Notes: generated by a model from the sequence alone, not told the origin. Positions 36,867 to 47,581 are shown, counted from the stretch's first letter. The stretch is 54,586 nt of DNA from an uncultured Verrucomicrobiota bacterium (GCA_903916195.1 CAIWVP010000201.1:1-54586), one strand, 5' to 3'. Numbers and translations are program-made.

Positions 36867-37568
36867 TCAACGACGCCGATCTTCTGCCCGCTCGATCACG
36901 CCGGTACCCGCAGGGGCCGGAGACCGGTCACGGATCTCTCCACGCAGCTCATCGATCCGCCGGGTGAGTTCGGGCCGCGCCGGCCAGACGCGGGCCAACG
37001 ATCCCAAGGCCCGCAGCTGCGCGGACGGGTCGTTGCTCGTGAGATCCTTCAGCGCGTGCATCAGCAGCGCATCCGGCAACGCGTCGCCGAGGCGGGTGAC
37101 CGCTTGGAGGGCGAGGCCGTGGTTGGCGCACCGCGGATCGGTCAGCGCCGCGGCGAGCACCGGCAACGCATCGCCCGCGTCCCGGTGGTCCAGCAGCCCG
37201 ATGGACGCTGCCGCGCCCCGGAAGCGCTCGTCCAGCGGCCGGGGGAACCGTCGCCGGATCCAGCCCGGCAACCGGTCGCGCACCGCCCGGTGGAGCTTGC
37301 CGACCGAGGTGTCCTTGCGGACCAGCGCCCGGGCCAACGCCGGGGCCGGGACATCGCGCCGGTCGAGCGGGCGCTCCGATAGCATCGCGGTCGACCGGCC
37401 GTCCGCGACGCCCGCGATCCAGGTCGTGGCGATACGGTCTTCCACGGCCGTCGGTGACGGCTTCCACGCGACGCCCCAGGACACGGAGCCGGCCACCACA
37501 CCGAGCACCACCCACCCACGCCATGAGCGCAGGAGGCCCGGCCCGGCGGATGGCGCGGTCCCGTTCAC
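36867..37568 (-). CDS. Hypothetical membrane-anchored HEAT-like protein
   Basis: A 233-residue protein with an N-terminal membrane segment (WVVLGVVAGSVSWGVAW, residues 18-34) and a helical remainder. Stretches such as GDALPVLAAALTDPRCANHG with LALQAVTRLGDALPDAL and DPSAQLRALGSLARV look like degenerate HEAT/armadillo repeats. The GTG start at 37568 overlaps the stop of the phosphodiesterase gene by 4 bp (GTGA), so translation is coupled and the two probably work together. Upstream codons in the same frame lie inside the neighbour and are rejected. Function unknown. Confidence 0.7.
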   Translation of the reverse strand: MNGTAPSAGPGLLRSWRGWVVLGVVAGSVSWGVAWKPSPTAVEDRIATTWIAGVADGRSTAMLSERPLDRRDVPAPALARALVRKDTSVGKLHRAVRDRLPGWIRRRFPRPLDERFRGAAASIGLLDHRDAGDALPVLAAALTDPRCANHGLALQAVTRLGDALPDALLMHALKDLTSNDPSAQLRALGSLARVWPARPELTRRIDELRGEIRDRSPAPAGTGVIERAEDRRR

Positions 37569-38350
37569 GCCATCAAGACCTCGGCGACGCGCACGATGGT
37601 CCGCGTCCGGCCGGTGGCCTCGTCGATGTCGAGCACGCAACCGTGGAGCCGCACGTCGGTCTCGCACACGCCGAACCGCTGGGGCGTCTGCTTGAGGAAG
37701 CGCTCGACGATCGGCGCCCATTCGCGCCCGAGCACGCCGCCATGGCCGCCGGTGAAACCGGCGTCGCTCAGGCACGCCGTGCCGCCGGGAAGGATCCGTT
37801 CGTCCGCCGTCTGGACATGCGTGTGCGTGCCGATCACCGCGCTCACCTGGCCGTCCAGGAACCAGCCCAGCGCGATCTTCTCCGACGTGGCCTCGGCATG
37901 GATGTCGACGAAGATGACGGGCGTCTGCGCGAGCAGCTTGGCCACCTCGGCGGCCGCGACGGTGAAAGGGTTCTCCAGCGGCGGCATGAAGGTGCGCCCT
38001 TGCAGGTTCAGCACCGCCACCGGCGGGAGGCCCGGCCGGGTGACGACGATGCTGCCCTGCCCCGGGACGCCGGCGGGATAGTTCGACGGCCGGAGCACGC
38101 GCGGATCCGCCACGAGCAATTGCGCGGTCTCCTTCTGGTCCCAGACATGGTCCCCGGTGGTGATGACATCCACTCCGGCATCGAAGATCTCCCGCGCGGT
38201 CGAGGCCGTGATCCCGGCGCCGCCGGCGGAGTTCTCGCCGTTGGCGATGACCAGATCAAGGCCGTGCTGCTCGCGGAGACGGGGCAACAGGACCTTCACG
38301 GCCTTGCGGCCGGGGCCGCCGACGACGTCGCCGATGAAGAGGATTTTCAC
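37565..38350 (-). CDS. YmdB-family metallophosphoesterase (TIGR00282-type)
   Basis: A 261-residue enzyme of the YmdB family, whose members hydrolyse 2',3'- or 3',5'-cyclic nucleotides. Metal ligands are visible in LFIGDVVGGPGR (Asp8), IANGENSAGGAGIT, TTGDHVWDQKE, DIHAEATSEK and GTHTHVQTADE. GTG at 38350 (VKILFIGDVV) is the natural start. In Bacillus, ymdB influences biofilm and RNA turnover; here it is linked by a 4-bp overlap to a HEAT-like membrane protein. Upstream lies repeat copy B. Confidence 0.92.
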   Translation of the reverse strand: MKILFIGDVVGGPGRKAVKVLLPRLREQHGLDLVIANGENSAGGAGITASTAREIFDAGVDVITTGDHVWDQKETAQLLVADPRVLRPSNYPAGVPGQGSIVVTRPGLPPVAVLNLQGRTFMPPLENPFTVAAAEVAKLLAQTPVIFVDIHAEATSEKIALGWFLDGQVSAVIGTHTHVQTADERILPGGTACLSDAGFTGGHGGVLGREWAPIVERFLKQTPQRFGVCETDVRLHGCVLDIDEATGRTRTIVRVAEVLMA

Positions 38351-38439
38351 GACGCGGATCGTGCGGACAGCCGGGAGGCGGGGCAAGCCGCTGGAGCCGG
38401 AGCGATGACGGCCGCTCCCGCGAGCATCCCACGACCGTG

Positions 38440-38694
38440 GGTGGGGTGCGAAGTGGCGGACAAGGCAGCCAGGCAGAGTCGCGCTTGCGCTGATCCAAAC
38501 ACCGGACGGAGAGAGAGGATCTGGAAAGCAGGAAAGCAGGAACGGAGCCGACAAAGCCCAAGGGCTTCCTGGTTTCCTGCTTTCCAGATTCGTCTGTTCC
38601 ATGGAGCCGATGGCACTCCGCTGCCTCACAGGTCGGCGATAAACAGGCGCCGCTTCCTGACCAGCGCCAAGGGATCTCCTCGCGCCCTGCCACC
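38440..38694. repeat. Dispersed ~250-bp repeat, copy B
   Basis: The second copy of the element at 26222-26475. The central palindrome is 38518-38542 with 38566-38590 (two mismatches in 25). Flanks align with copy A, including GCGCTTGC, AACACCGG, AGCCGATGGCACT, CAGGCGCC and CTCCT-GCGCC-TGCC. The rest of the gene-free 38351-38804 shows no gene. Confidence 0.8.
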
Positions 38695-38804
38695 GGCGCG
38701 GCGAAAGAGCAGCGCCCCCCGCAAAAGCGGTCCGCCACCTCGGATCGCACCCGCCCGCTCTTGCGCCGCTTCCCTTCGCCGGGGCCGTTCCCCATCTTCG
38801 GCCC

Positions 38805-39887
38805 GTGCATCTGGCCCGCCTGCGTCTCCGAGACTTCCGCAACTACGCGCGGATGGACTCGGAATTCACGCCCGGGTTCCACCTGTTGCTCGGCGACAAC
38901 GCGCAGGGCAAGACGAACGTGCTCGAGGCCATCTACTTGCTCGCGACGTTGCGCTCGTTCCGCGGCGTGGGCGGCGGCCAGATGATCCGCCACGACGCGA
39001 AGGGCTACTTCGTCGGCGCCACGGTGGTCGGACAGGCGACCGCGGAGATCAAGGCCTACTGGTCGCCGCGCGAACGCCAGCTCTCGCTCAACGGCGTCCC
39101 GGTCCGACGTCTGGCGGATTACCTGGGCACGCTGCGCGCTGTCGTGTTCTGCACGGAGGACCTCCAGCTCGTGAAGGGCGCGGCGCGCGGACGTCGGCGC
39201 TTCCTCGACCTGCTCCTCGCGCAGACCCAGCCGTCGTATCTCCCGTTGCTGTTGCGCTACACGCAGGCCCTGCGGTCGCGCAACGCGCTGCTCAAGCAAC
39301 CGACGGTGGACGACGACCAGCTCGCCGGCTTCACGCACGAGCTCGTGGAGACCGGCGGCGAGCTGATGGCGGCGCGGCAGGCGCTGGTGCCGAAGTTCTC
39401 CCCGCTCGTGCGCCTCGCGTTCCGGCGCATCGCGCACGACACCGACGAGCTGAAGGTCGCCTATGCACCGAGCGTGAAGGGCGACCTCGCGGTCGCCTTG
39501 GCGCAGAGCCGCCAACGCGAACGGGTCTTCCGCGCCACCGTGGTCGGCCCGCACCGCGACGACCTGGACCTGCTGGTCAACGACCGGAGCGCCGCCGAGT
39601 TCAGCAGCGAAGGGCAGAAGCGGACGCTGGCGATCGCGTTGAAGATGGCGCAGGCCGAGTTCCTCACCGGTCTCCACGGGAGCCCGCCGGTGCTGCTGAT
39701 CGACGACGTCATGGGCGAGCTGGACGCGAAGCGGCGGGCCGGGTTGCTGCCGTTGCTCGGCCAGGCGCATCGCGCCGGGGGCCAGGTGTTCATGACCTGC
39801 ACCGAGGAGAACTGGCCGCGCGAGCTGGGCCGGGACCTGTCCCGTTGGGAAGTGCGGGCCGGGGCGATGGGCCGTCTCGCCGACTGA
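38805..39887 (+). CDS. recF: DNA replication and repair protein RecF
   Basis: A 360-residue ABC/SMC-type ATPase of the RecFOR pathway, which loads RecA at gaps. Walker A is LLGDNAQGKTN (residues 28-38), the signature is EFSSEGQKRTLAIALK and Walker B is VLLIDDVMGELD. N-terminal MHLARLRLRDFRNY is typical. GTG is the start codon. dnaA, dnaN and gyrB, the usual neighbours, are not present here. Upstream, about 25 bp (CCGGGGCCGTTCCCCATCTT) resemble the sequence before the Hsp70 gene. Confidence 0.95.
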   Translation: MHLARLRLRDFRNYARMDSEFTPGFHLLLGDNAQGKTNVLEAIYLLATLRSFRGVGGGQMIRHDAKGYFVGATVVGQATAEIKAYWSPRERQLSLNGVPVRRLADYLGTLRAVVFCTEDLQLVKGAARGRRRFLDLLLAQTQPSYLPLLLRYTQALRSRNALLKQPTVDDDQLAGFTHELVETGGELMAARQALVPKFSPLVRLAFRRIAHDTDELKVAYAPSVKGDLAVALAQSRQRERVFRATVVGPHRDDLDLLVNDRSAAEFSSEGQKRTLAIALKMAQAEFLTGLHGSPPVLLIDDVMGELDAKRRAGLLPLLGQAHRAGGQVFMTCTEENWPRELGRDLSRWEVRAGAMGRLAD

Positions 39888-39893
39888 ACCGGA

Positions 39894-40907
39894 TCAGCCG
39901 AGACGGGCGATGACCGACCGGGCGACGAGATCGACCGTGAGGGCCTTCAGGCAGGCCAGCGGTTCGGCGTTGGCGCAGGTCGCCTTCATGCACGGCGCGC
40001 ACGGGAGCCCGGCACGGAGCACGTGGGCGACCTGTCCATAGGGCCCGGTGCGGGTCGGTTCGGTCGGACCGAAGAGACCGATGACCGGACGTCCCAACGC
40101 GACGGCCACGTGCATCGGCCCGGTGTCGTTGGTGACCATCATCACGCAGCGGCGGAGCCATTCCACCATGCCGGGCAGCGAGAGTTGTCCGGTGAGGTCG
40201 ATGCAGCGTCCCGGCGCGGCCGCGGCGATCTGGCCGCCGAGCGGACGGTCGGCATCGCCGCCGAGGACGACGACGCGGAGCGACGGGTCCTGGGCGGTCA
40301 ACCGGGCCGCGAGCGCCGCGAAGTTCTCGGCCGGCCAACGTTTGTTGGTCCAGCGCGCCCCGGGCTGGAAGGCGATCCACCGGAGACCGTCGTCGGGCCA
40401 GAGCGACCGGATCGCGGCCGCGGCGCCTTCATCGCGCGGCATCCACTCGAAATCCCAGGTCACGGGGACATCGAGCCGGCGCAGGACGGAAAGGTACCAA
40501 TCGACCGCATGGACGTCGTAGCCGGTGCGCGGGACGCTCACGTCGTAGGCGATCGGAGCTGCTTCGCGCGGGTCGTCGAGGCCGATGGTGAGGGCGCCTG
40601 AGGCGAGCCAGGCGACCGCGCTGCTGCGGGCGAGGCCTTGGAGGTCGATGACCCAGTCGTAGCGTTCGCGGCGCAGGTCGCGGATCGAGCCGACCGCGCC
40701 GGGCCATCCGAAGGGCGAACCCCAGCTCTTGCGGTCGAACGGCACGACCCGATCGATGTCGGGATCGTTCCCGAGCAACGGGACGAGCTCGCTGTTCAGC
40801 CACCAATGGAGCTCGGCAGCCGGGAACCGGCGCTTCAGGAGACGCGCCACCGGGAGCGCCTGGACGACGTCGCCCAGCGAGCTGGGCTTGAGCACGAGGA
40901 TCTTCAC
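39894..40907 (-). CDS. Heptosyltransferase-like glycosyltransferase (GT9)
   Basis: A 337-residue family 9 glycosyltransferase, the WaaC/WaaF type that adds heptose to lipopolysaccharide core. Landmarks are VKILVLKPSSLGDVVQALPV, FQPGARWTNKRWPAENFAAL and TNDTGPMHVAVALGRPVIGL followed by FGPTEP. A cysteine-rich stretch (CAPCMKATCAN) lies near the C-terminus. GTG at 40907 is preferred over the ATG at 40958 because VKILVLK is the usual family start. It overlaps nothing, but is 6 bp from convergent recF. It implies an LPS-like outer membrane. Acceptor sugar unknown. Confidence 0.88.
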   Translation of the reverse strand: MKILVLKPSSLGDVVQALPVARLLKRRFPAAELHWWLNSELVPLLGNDPDIDRVVPFDRKSWGSPFGWPGAVGSIRDLRRERYDWVIDLQGLARSSAVAWLASGALTIGLDDPREAAPIAYDVSVPRTGYDVHAVDWYLSVLRRLDVPVTWDFEWMPRDEGAAAAIRSLWPDDGLRWIAFQPGARWTNKRWPAENFAALAARLTAQDPSLRVVVLGGDADRPLGGQIAAAAPGRCIDLTGQLSLPGMVEWLRRCVMMVTNDTGPMHVAVALGRPVIGLFGPTEPTRTGPYGQVAHVLRAGLPCAPCMKATCANAEPLACLKALTVDLVARSVIARLG

Positions 40908-40974
40908 GGGGTCGATGGCACGGCGGAAGGACCGCCAAACATCCGCCGCCCCCCGCATGGACCGCCCGCGGCGC

Positions 40975-41697
40975 TCACTTCCCGGAAGCGAGGCGCTCCG
41001 CCAGACGTTCCGGAAGGCCGGCCGCGCGGATCTTGCGCTGGGCCTCGGCGATCGGGTAGTCGAGGCGGCGCAGTTCGATGGTCTGCTGCACCAGGTCGTA
41101 GATGACGTAGGCGGACTTCGGGTTGCCGTCGCGCGGTTGACCGACGCTGCCGACGTTCACGAAGTACTTTTTGCCCGCCTCGACCCGGAACTTCGAATAG
41201 GTGCCGCCGCGCACACCCGTGTCACGGATGAAGGCGACCGGGACGTGCGTGTGGCCGAAGAAGCAGACCTGGGTGTTCTGGTAGGTGAAGCTGGCGGCGG
41301 CCTCGAGCTTCTCGAACACGTAGCCCCAGCGCTGGGGGCCATCGAGCGTCGCATGGACGATCGAGAAGTTCGCGACGAGGCGGAAATACTTGAGCTCGCG
41401 GAGCCACTTGCGGTCGTCCTCGGTGAGCTGCGCCCGGGACCATGTCACAGCCTCGGCCGCGGCGTCGTTGAAGCCGTCGGGGTTCACGTCGACCCCGATG
41501 TACTCGTCGTGGTTGCCCTTCACGACCGGGATGTTCATGCCCCGGATGATGTCGAGGCATTCCTTGGGGTTCGCGCCGTAGCCGACCACATCGCCGAGGC
41601 ACACCACATGGGTGCACTTCTGTTCCTTGATGTCCGCCAGCACCACTTGGAGGGCCTCCAAGTTGCCATGGATGTCTGCTATGACTGCGTATCTCAT
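40975..41697 (-). CDS. Metallophosphoesterase, YfcE/MJ0936-like
   Basis: A 240-residue calcineurin-like phosphoesterase. Metal-binding blocks: DIHGN (residues 7-11), VCLGDVVGYGANP, VVKGNHDEY and CFFGHTHVP, with VNVGSVGQPRDG near residue 190. All ligand residues are present, so activity is expected; the substrate is unknown and members of this group include small-molecule phosphodiesterases. The ATG at 41697 begins MRYAVIADIHGN. It is 5 bp from the acylphosphatase stop, so the two phosphatases form an operon. Confidence 0.9.
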   Translation of the reverse strand: MRYAVIADIHGNLEALQVVLADIKEQKCTHVVCLGDVVGYGANPKECLDIIRGMNIPVVKGNHDEYIGVDVNPDGFNDAAAEAVTWSRAQLTEDDRKWLRELKYFRLVANFSIVHATLDGPQRWGYVFEKLEAAASFTYQNTQVCFFGHTHVPVAFIRDTGVRGGTYSKFRVEAGKKYFVNVGSVGQPRDGNPKSAYVIYDLVQQTIELRRLDYPIAEAQRKIRAAGLPERLAERLASGK

Positions 41698-41702
41698 CTC
41701 GT

Positions 41703-41981
41703 TCACCGGACAATCTCGAACCCTCGGAACCCTCCGACCGGCTCGGACCAAAATTCCACCTCACCCCGGATCATCGGCCCCGATCCGCTCTCGCGGATCG
41801 CCTGAAGGTACTCCTTCAGCTCGTCGACCGTGCCTTCTGCCTCGATCTCGACGCGACCATCGGCCAAGTTCCGGACGATGCCGAGCACCTCGAATCCGGC
41901 CGCGATCTGCTTGGCCTGGTAACGGAAGCCCACGCCCTGCACACGGCCGGAATACAGCACCTGCAGACGGCGACGGTTCAT
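41703..41981 (-). CDS. Acylphosphatase
   Basis: A 92-residue enzyme that hydrolyses carboxyl-phosphate bonds. The anion-binding loop is YSGRVQGVGFRY with the catalytic Arg, and the catalytic Asn lies in GIVRNLADGRVEIEAEG. Typical size. The ATG at 41981 gives MNRRRLQVLYSGRVQG; a second in-frame ATG six codons earlier is possible. First gene of a two-gene operon with the metallophosphoesterase. Confidence 0.93.
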   Translation of the reverse strand: MNRRRLQVLYSGRVQGVGFRYQAKQIAAGFEVLGIVRNLADGRVEIEAEGTVDELKEYLQAIRESGSGPMIRGEVEFWSEPVGGFRGFEIVR

Positions 41982-42423
41982 CCGGGATCCAACCTGCAAC
42001 GGCTCACGACGTCCTCCGTCGCGCCTCCAAGGCAGGCCAGCGACTTAGCCATATCCGTGCCGGATGAGGCAAGGTTTTGTTCCCCCGGCTCCGGAGCCCC
42101 GACCGGCGCCTCCCGGGCGCCTGTCTGATCAGTGGGACCGTCATCCTGTGCCTGTCCGCGGCCGGGCTTCCAACCCGCACCGGTCTTGTCTGGGACCGCG
42201 GGCTGGAAGTCCACGGTCGGGCCGTCAGGAAGCCTGCCCCACGACGGGCCGGTAAATTTTACAGATCCCGACACGTCGCCCGAGGCCGACGGCGAGGGTC
42301 CCCGGCCTCGGGGCCAAGCGATCCAGCGGCCCGACGAACATCGCCATCGCCAAGGCGGGCAAGTTCATCAAGGCTTTCCCGAGATGCAGCGGGGCCCGGT
42401 GGCCGCGCTTCCCTTTCCTGCCC
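41982..42423. other. Gene-free region with imperfect palindromes
   Basis: No convincing gene. 42164-42180 and 42192-42212 form an imperfect inverted repeat built on GGGCTTCCAACCCGC and GCGGGCTGGAAGTCC, which recalls the CAGGCTGG-type hairpins at 10-150 and 53429-53560. A short AT-rich GTAAATTTTAC palindrome lies near 42251. The rest shows nothing that I can name. Confidence 0.5.
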
Positions 42424-43179
42424 ATGTATCCGATCCGATCCTCGCTCCGCTCGGTGTCCGGCCTGTTCGCCGTCGGGTGGTTCCTGCTCTGCCTGTCCAC
42501 CGTCCGCCTCGGTGCCGTCGAGATCACCGAGGGTCCCACCGTCGACGTGTCGTCGACCCACGCCGTGGTGCGTTGGACCACCGATGTCCCGGCCGGTACC
42601 CGCGTCCATTTCGGGCTTGCGACGACCACGCTCACCTCACGCGCCGAAGGCGAAGTCGGCACCGCGCACGTCGCCAAGCTCCCCGGACTGCGGCCGGGCA
42701 CGATCTACCACTTCGCCGTCGGCACCGCCCGCTACGCCCTGGCAACCAACTCCTTCGCCACACCGGGCCTCTCGGCAGCGGCCGGGACCCCCGCCACGCT
42801 CACGCCACCGAAGCCGGCCGACACCATCACCACCGGCAAAGCGGCCGCGCCCACCCGGCCACGACCGCCCCCGACCCGGGCGACCTGGGCCAGCGTCGCT
42901 TCGCTTCCCGATCACTTCGCCCGCCACGGCGCCGATTTCCACGCCCAGGACGCCGACGACTACGCGGCCCAGGCCTGGCTCTTCTTGCAGCGCGCGAAGG
43001 CCGATGGATTGCCCGCCAAACGCGACGACGACGGCGTGCTGCGCGTCTTCGACCCGAAGTCCGGTGCCTTCGCCGCCTACAACCGCGACGGCAAGACCAA
43101 GACCTATTTCAAGCCCGGCCGTCGCAGCTATTTCGACGACCAACCGGGCACCCGGGTCGACCTCCGGAAGACCCGATGA
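42424..43179 (+). CDS. Exported FN3-like protein with polymorphic-toxin-like C-terminus
   Basis: A 251-residue protein. A signal peptide (residues 1-31) is followed by a fibronectin-III/Ig-like module (about 33-115, THAVVRWTTDVPAGTRVHFG), a Pro/Thr linker, and a C-terminal module from about residue 157. This module has PDHFARHGADF (H164, H168), DDYAAQAWLFLQRAKADGLP and RVFDPKSGAFAAYNRDGKTK with YFKP. I recognise that pattern from the C-terminal tips of Rhs-type polymorphic toxins, where it is presumed to be an RNase-like domain. Function here is inferred only. The next gene, 61 bp on, encodes a CPCC cysteine-rich protein and could be its partner. Confidence 0.7.
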   Translation: MYPIRSSLRSVSGLFAVGWFLLCLSTVRLGAVEITEGPTVDVSSTHAVVRWTTDVPAGTRVHFGLATTTLTSRAEGEVGTAHVAKLPGLRPGTIYHFAVGTARYALATNSFATPGLSAAAGTPATLTPPKPADTITTGKAAAPTRPRPPPTRATWASVASLPDHFARHGADFHAQDADDYAAQAWLFLQRAKADGLPAKRDDDGVLRVFDPKSGAFAAYNRDGKTKTYFKPGRRSYFDDQPGTRVDLRKTR

Positions 43180-43240
43180 GCCAGGGCCCCACCCGCATCG
43201 ATCCCGCGCGCCTCCGCCCATCCCGCCCCTTCCTCCTCCG

Positions 43241-43582
43241 ATGAACCACTCCTGTCCCATCTGCGCCTATCCCGGCCTCGAAGAACCTCCGCGAAGCCCT
43301 TCCAGCGGCGGTTCGTACGAGATCTGCCCCTGCTGCGGCTTCCAGTTCGGCGTGACCGACGACGACGACGGCGTGACCTATGACACCTGGCGCCTGCACT
43401 GGGCCGAAGAAGGCATGGAATGGTTCAGCCGCGGTGTGCCCGCACCCGCCGGTTGGGATGCCCGGGCGCAGTTCGCCAAGGTAGCGTCGAAGACCTCCTC
43501 TCCGCCCGCGACGAAGACCGCGCCGCAGTCCACGAAACCGGGCCCGACCGGGGTGGGACCCGATCAGCGCCGGCTGCGTTGA
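43241..43582 (+). CDS. CPCC-type cysteine-rich protein
   Basis: A 113-residue protein with two cysteine pairs, SCPICAYPG near the N-terminus and YEICPCCGFQFG near residues 28-39, as in the Cys-rich CPCC family. A conserved acidic/aromatic part follows (DDDGVTYDTWRLHWAEEGME), then a low-complexity Pro/Thr tail. The family probably binds zinc and is often found near polymorphic toxins; its role is unproven. It starts 61 bp after the toxin-like gene on the same strand, so an immunity role is worth testing. ATG at 43241 chosen because the conserved part begins there. Confidence 0.75.
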   Translation: MNHSCPICAYPGLEEPPRSPSSGGSYEICPCCGFQFGVTDDDDGVTYDTWRLHWAEEGMEWFSRGVPAPAGWDARAQFAKVASKTSSPPATKTAPQSTKPGPTGVGPDQRRLR

Positions 43583-43611
43583 TCACCCGTGTCGCAGCCG
43601 TGGAGCGACCT

Positions 43612-43662
43612 GGAAACAGGACGACAGGGATCGGTGCCGTCGGGTCCTGTCCTCCTGCTTTC
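43612..43662. repeat. Degenerate palindrome of the GGAAAGCAGGAA family
   Basis: GGAAACAGGACGACAGG (43612-43628) and CCTGTCCTCCTGCTTTC (43646-43662) are imperfect inverted repeats. They lie 30 bp after the CPCC gene and just before the B12-radical SAM gene, and resemble the elements at 25300, 26299 and 38518. Confidence 0.55.
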
Positions 43663-43689
43663 AAAAACCCGATCGGAACGCTGAAGCCC

Positions 43690-45426
43690 ATGCCGGACAT
43701 CCTCCTCGCCACGCTCAACGCCAAGTACATCCACGCGGCGTTCGGACTGCGCTATCTGCTGGCCAACATGGGCGAGCTGAAGCCGCGCACGGAGCTGCTC
43801 GAGTTCGACATCAACCAGAAGGCGGTCGACATCGCCGAGGTCATCCTCGCCCGCAGACCGCGGATCCTCGGCCTCGGCGTCTACATCTGGAACGTCGCCC
43901 TCACCACCGAGCTCGTCGGCATGCTCAAGCGCGCGCGGCCGGACCTCGTCATCGTGCTCGGCGGGCCCGAGGTGAGCTTCGAGTGCGACCAGCAGGAGAT
44001 CATCCGACTCGCGGACCACACCATCACCGGCGAGGCCGACCTCAAGTTCGCCGAGGTCTGCCGCGTGCTGTTGAGGGGAGTGGATAGGCAGTGTGAGTGG
44101 ATAGTGGATGGACAAGAGCAACCTACTGGACAGGTTTCTATCCACCATCCCCTCAAAAACCTATCCACCCCCCCGCTCCCTCGGATCATCCCGGCCGAGC
44201 TGCCCGACCTCAAACGACTGGAGCTGCCCTACGACCTGTATGATGAGCGCGACGCGGCGCATCGCGTCATCTACGTCGAGGTGTCGCGCGGATGCCCCTT
44301 CACCTGCGAGTTCTGCCTCTCGTCGCTCGACATCCCGGTGCGGCAGTTCGAGCTCGACCGCTTCCTCGCCGCGATGCAGCGGCTGCTCGACCGCGGCGTG
44401 CGACAGTTCAAGTTCGTCGATCGCACCTTCAACCTCCACCTGCCCACGAGCACGGCCATCCTCCGCTTCTTCCTGGAACGCTGGACACCCGGGCTCTTCG
44501 TCCATTTCGAGATGGTGCCGGACCGCTTGCCGGCCGCGCTGCGCGAGCTGATCGCGAAGTTCCCGCCCGGCGCGCTGCAGTTCGAAGTGGGCATCCAGAC
44601 GTTCGACCCCGAGGTCGAGAAGCTCATCAGCCGCCGACAGGACCACGGGCGGCTCGACGACAACTTCCGGTGGCTGCGCGCCGAGAGCGGCGTCCACGTC
44701 CACGCCGATCTCATCGCCGGCCTGCCGGGTGAGACGATGGCGAGCTTCGCCGCCGGCTTCGACCGTCTCGTCGCGCTGCGGCCGCAAGAGATCCAGGTGG
44801 GCATCCTCAAGCGTCTCCGCGGCACGCCGATCGTCCGGCACGACCGCGAGTGGTCGATGGTCTACAGCCCGCAGCCGCCCTACGAGATCCTGCAGAACAA
44901 ACTGCTCGATTTCGCATCCCTCGGACGCCTCCGCCGCTTCGCCAAGTTCTGGGACCTCTTCGGCAACAGCGGCGATTTCACCCTATCGCTGCCGCTGCTG
45001 TGGTCGGAGCGCGAACGGCCCGCCCGCGACGGCGATCTCGCCGAGGGCGCCCCCGTGTCCACGGGCGCTTTGCCACCGCCGGCTCTTGGACACGCGGGCG
45101 GGCCGCCCGCGACGCGGTCGCCCTTCGGGGCGGTCCTCGCCTTCAGCGACTGGCTGCACGAGCGCGGTGTGAAGACGAGCGGCATCGCCCTCGCGCGCCG
45201 CTACGAGTTGCTGTGGGACCATCTCACCACCGCGGGCGGGATCGCTCCGGCCGAGGCCGCCGCCGCGCTGACCAGCGACTTCCGTCGCGGCGGCCGGACC
45301 GGCGCGCCGGAATTCCTCCGTGCGCTGGGCGTCGAAACCGACGCCGGCGCGAGCACCAGAAAAAAGGCCGGCTTGCCGAAAAGGCAGGCAAAGCATGTCG
45401 GCGCGTCCATAGAATCCAGAGGGTGA
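43690..45426 (+). CDS. B12-binding-domain radical SAM protein (DUF4080-like)
   Basis: A 578-residue protein. Residues 1-~127 form a cobalamin-binding-like Rossmann domain (LLATLNAKYIHAAFGLRYLL, VIVLGGPEVSFECD). The radical SAM cluster motif is RGC202PFTC206EFC209, followed by FKFVDRTFNLH and LQFEVGIQTFDPEVEKLISR. The C-terminal part matches the DUF4080 arrangement (VGILKRLRGTPIVRHD). Such enzymes may be methylases or oxidoreductases; the substrate is unknown. Residues ~128-163 are encoded by an AT-richer palindromic segment unlike the rest of the gene. A Lys/Arg-rich tail ends the protein. The ATG at 43690 opens directly into the Rossmann strand. Confidence 0.88.
   Translation: MPDILLATLNAKYIHAAFGLRYLLANMGELKPRTELLEFDINQKAVDIAEVILARRPRILGLGVYIWNVALTTELVGMLKRARPDLVIVLGGPEVSFECDQQEIIRLADHTITGEADLKFAEVCRVLLRGVDRQCEWIVDGQEQPTGQVSIHHPLKNLSTPPLPRIIPAELPDLKRLELPYDLYDERDAAHRVIYVEVSRGCPFTCEFCLSSLDIPVRQFELDRFLAAMQRLLDRGVRQFKFVDRTFNLHLPTSTAILRFFLERWTPGLFVHFEMVPDRLPAALRELIAKFPPGALQFEVGIQTFDPEVEKLISRRQDHGRLDDNFRWLRAESGVHVHADLIAGLPGETMASFAAGFDRLVALRPQEIQVGILKRLRGTPIVRHDREWSMVYSPQPPYEILQNKLLDFASLGRLRRFAKFWDLFGNSGDFTLSLPLLWSERERPARDGDLAEGAPVSTGALPPPALGHAGGPPATRSPFGAVLAFSDWLHERGVKTSGIALARRYELLWDHLTTAGGIAPAEAAAALTSDFRRGGRTGAPEFLRALGVETDAGASTRKKAGLPKRQAKHVGASIESRG
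44073..44168. repeat. In-frame palindromic insert within the radical SAM gene
   Basis: GAGGGGAGTGGATAG (44073-44087) and CTATCCACCATCCCCTC (44138-44154) are inverted repeats with a 2-nt indel. A second GTGGATAG (44097-44104) pairs with CTATCCAC (44161-44168). The segment is clearly AT-richer than its surroundings and translates without a stop into the linker between two domains. Confidence 0.75.
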
Positions 45427-45554
45427 GATAAAAGGCGGCTTTTCTGTCTCCCGCTTCCCTTCGCCAGACTTCGGTGTGGGGCGTCCCGCATTCTCCGTTC
45501 CCGTTCCGCGTGCCTTGCCGCCGGGGCCGTCCTCCCCCACCTTCGGCACCGCTC

Positions 45555-47522
<1,968 letters not shown>

Positions 47523-47581
47523 GCCGGGAAGATGCGACCGGAGCAAGGACGGCCACGTCCACGGGTGCTGCCCGGGGACGA

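Noticed and set aside
42225-42701. Minus-strand gene in the 41982-42423 region
   Set aside because: Frame overlaps the signal peptide region of the 42424 gene and has no family resemblance or start signals.
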